Source: Piscirickettsiaceae bacterium
GTDB lineage: Bacteria; Pseudomonadota; Gammaproteobacteria; Thiomicrospirales; Thiomicrospiraceae
NCBI GenBank assembly: GCA_027019045.1
Contig: JALUXI010000091.1
Location: forward strand, 1-6,234
Length of the DNA stretch: 6,234 nt
Direction of reading: 5' to 3'
Positions 5,265 to 6,234 of this stretch are shown here, one piece after another; the stretch's first letter is position 1, and every line of letters begins with the position of its first letter. The notes beneath the pieces were generated by a model that was not told the DNA's origin, did no database searches, and saw only the letters and a program-made list of their open reading frames with translations. The position numbers and the translations under genes were made by a program.

Positions 5265-6227
5265 TCATTCTCCTAATTTTTGAAAAAGTGTCGTCCATGT
5301 TTGATCTAGTGGGGCTTCCACCTCCATCCACTCATCAGTAACAGGGTGATAAAAACCCAACTGATGAGCATGCAACGCTAGCCGCTTAAAGCCGAGTTGA
5401 CGAAACGACTTATTGACCGCTTTATCGCCATACTTCTCATCCCCAATAATGGGATGCCCCATGGATTGGGCATGCACTCGAATTTGGTGGGTGCGACCTG
5501 TTTTTAGCCGAACTCGTACCAAGTCACATGCGCCAAAGCTTCCATCAAAAGACTGCTCAACCTGAAAGTAACTGACCGAAGGTTTCCCTTCTTTATTGAC
5601 TCGTACAACTCGCTCACCCGACTGCAGGGTATTTTTTAATAAAGGCAGGTCAATCTTCTGCTTGTTTTTAGGCCAATGCCCCGCCACCAGTGCCAAATAC
5701 TGTTTTTTTAACTTATCTTCGCGCACCTGAGCATGCAACGCCTTTAAAACAGACGCTTTTTTTGCCAGCAAAATACAGCCAGAAGTATCCCGATCCAAAC
5801 GATGCACCAACTCCAAGCGTTTTGCCAAGGGACGCAATGCTCGCACTAGCTCAATCAACCCCCAATTAATCCCACTGCCTCCATGCACCGCAATACCGCT
5901 GGGTTTATTGATCACCATCAAATCCGCATCTTCGTACAAAATCGCCGCTTCAATTCGTGCCATCTGTTGCTTTGGCAACGAAACCTCTGTCTTCTCTGGC
6001 ACCCTCACAGGGGGAATCCGCACCACATCCCCCGCCTGAATACGGGTGTTCTGCTTAACACGCCCCTTATTAACCCGCACTTCACCTTTTCGGATAATGC
6101 GATAAATCAGCGTTTTCGGCACCTGCCTTAAATGCCGCATTAAAAAATTATCTAACCGCTGCCCTGCGTCCTCTTCTGTCGCTTCAATAAAACGAACGCC
6201 GTTTGGTTTCTGTTCTGGTTTTGTCAT
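5265..6227 (-). CDS. rluC: 23S rRNA pseudouridine synthase RluC
   Basis: RluC isomerises uridines 955, 2504 and 2580 (E. coli numbering) of 23S rRNA near the peptidyl-transferase centre. The product has 320 residues, almost identical in length to the E. coli enzyme. An S4 RNA-binding domain occupies about 20-80 (QRLDNFLMRHL, RKGEVRVNKGR), followed by the RluA-type catalytic domain with NKPSGIAVHGGSG (107-119), VHRLDRDTSG (141-150, catalytic Asp145) and GRTHQIRVH (244-252). The RIPPVRV stretch at 70-76 separates RluC from RluD. The ATG at 6225-6227 is only seven bases from the window edge, so its ribosome site and promoter cannot be judged, but the N-terminus fits the family. The stop TGA (5265-5267) overlaps an ATG and is two bases before the start of the HAD gene, so the two form an operon. 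Confidence 0.97.
   Translation of the reverse strand: MTKPEQKPNGVRFIEATEEDAGQRLDNFLMRHLRQVPKTLIYRIIRKGEVRVNKGRVKQNTRIQAGDVVRIPPVRVPEKTEVSLPKQQMARIEAAILYEDADLMVINKPSGIAVHGGSGINWGLIELVRALRPLAKRLELVHRLDRDTSGCILLAKKASVLKALHAQVREDKLKKQYLALVAGHWPKNKQKIDLPLLKNTLQSGERVVRVNKEGKPSVSYFQVEQSFDGSFGACDLVRVRLKTGRTHQIRVHAQSMGHPIIGDEKYGDKAVNKSFRQLGFKRLALHAHQLGFYHPVTDEWMEVEAPLDQTWTTLFQKLGE
5270..5274 (-). promoter_or_regulatory. Ribosome-binding site of the HAD gene inside rluC
   Basis: AGGAG on the minus strand overlaps the last codons of rluC (encoding Gly-Glu). It is one base from ATG 5266-5268 (too close) and seven from ATG 5260-5262 (ideal), which selects the latter as the start. Confidence 0.75.
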
Positions 6228-6234
6228 GTAAATA

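Noticed and set aside
4489..5331. HAD gene starting at the ATG at 5329-5331
   Set aside because: It would overlap rluC by more than 60 bases; the AGGAG site seven bases before ATG 5260-5262 gives a far better start.

Overview
The window is a chromosomal housekeeping locus of a gammaproteobacterium. The gene set rluC – HAD phosphatase – maf/yceF – yceD – rpmF – plsX – fabH – fabD is the classical neighbourhood around the fatty-acid synthesis (fab) cluster in this class, and the proteins read closely against the Escherichia coli versions. Moderate GC content would fit a sulfur-oxidiser of the Thiomicrospira/Hydrogenovibrio type, but that is only a guess. All genes except maf lie on the minus strand, so the biological order runs from right to left. 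There is no defence system, prophage or CRISPR.

Right part (4489-6227): rluC (23S rRNA pseudouridine synthase) is followed two bases later by a HAD-family phosphatase whose ribosome site lies inside the end of rluC. This pair converges on maf (plus strand), and one TTAA tetranucleotide carries both stop codons.

Middle (3142-3853): maf and yceD diverge from a 102-bp gap holding a near-perfect sigma70 promoter for yceD. That promoter is so close to the yceD ATG that the mRNA should be leaderless or nearly so. A strong intrinsic terminator directly follows yceD, making it a separate transcription unit from rpmF, which is unlike E. coli.

Left part (1-3057): rpmF (L32), plsX, fabH and the start of fabD link ribosome synthesis with phospholipid and fatty-acid synthesis. 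PlsX makes acyl-phosphate for glycerolipid synthesis, FabH starts fatty-acid chains, and FabD supplies malonyl-ACP. fabD is cut by the left edge.

The most interesting item is a 160-bp element (2725-2884) between rpmF and plsX. It has perfect 10-bp terminal inverted repeats, an internal series of nested complementary segments, and an exact 5-bp direct repeat (TACTT) on each side, as expected of a MITE (a small non-autonomous transposable element). Removing it with one repeat copy restores an rpmF TAA stop fused to the plsX ribosome-binding site, 12 nt before the plsX TTG start. The element therefore appears to have landed in the rpmF stop codon, supplied a new TAG stop, and split a tightly coupled gene pair.
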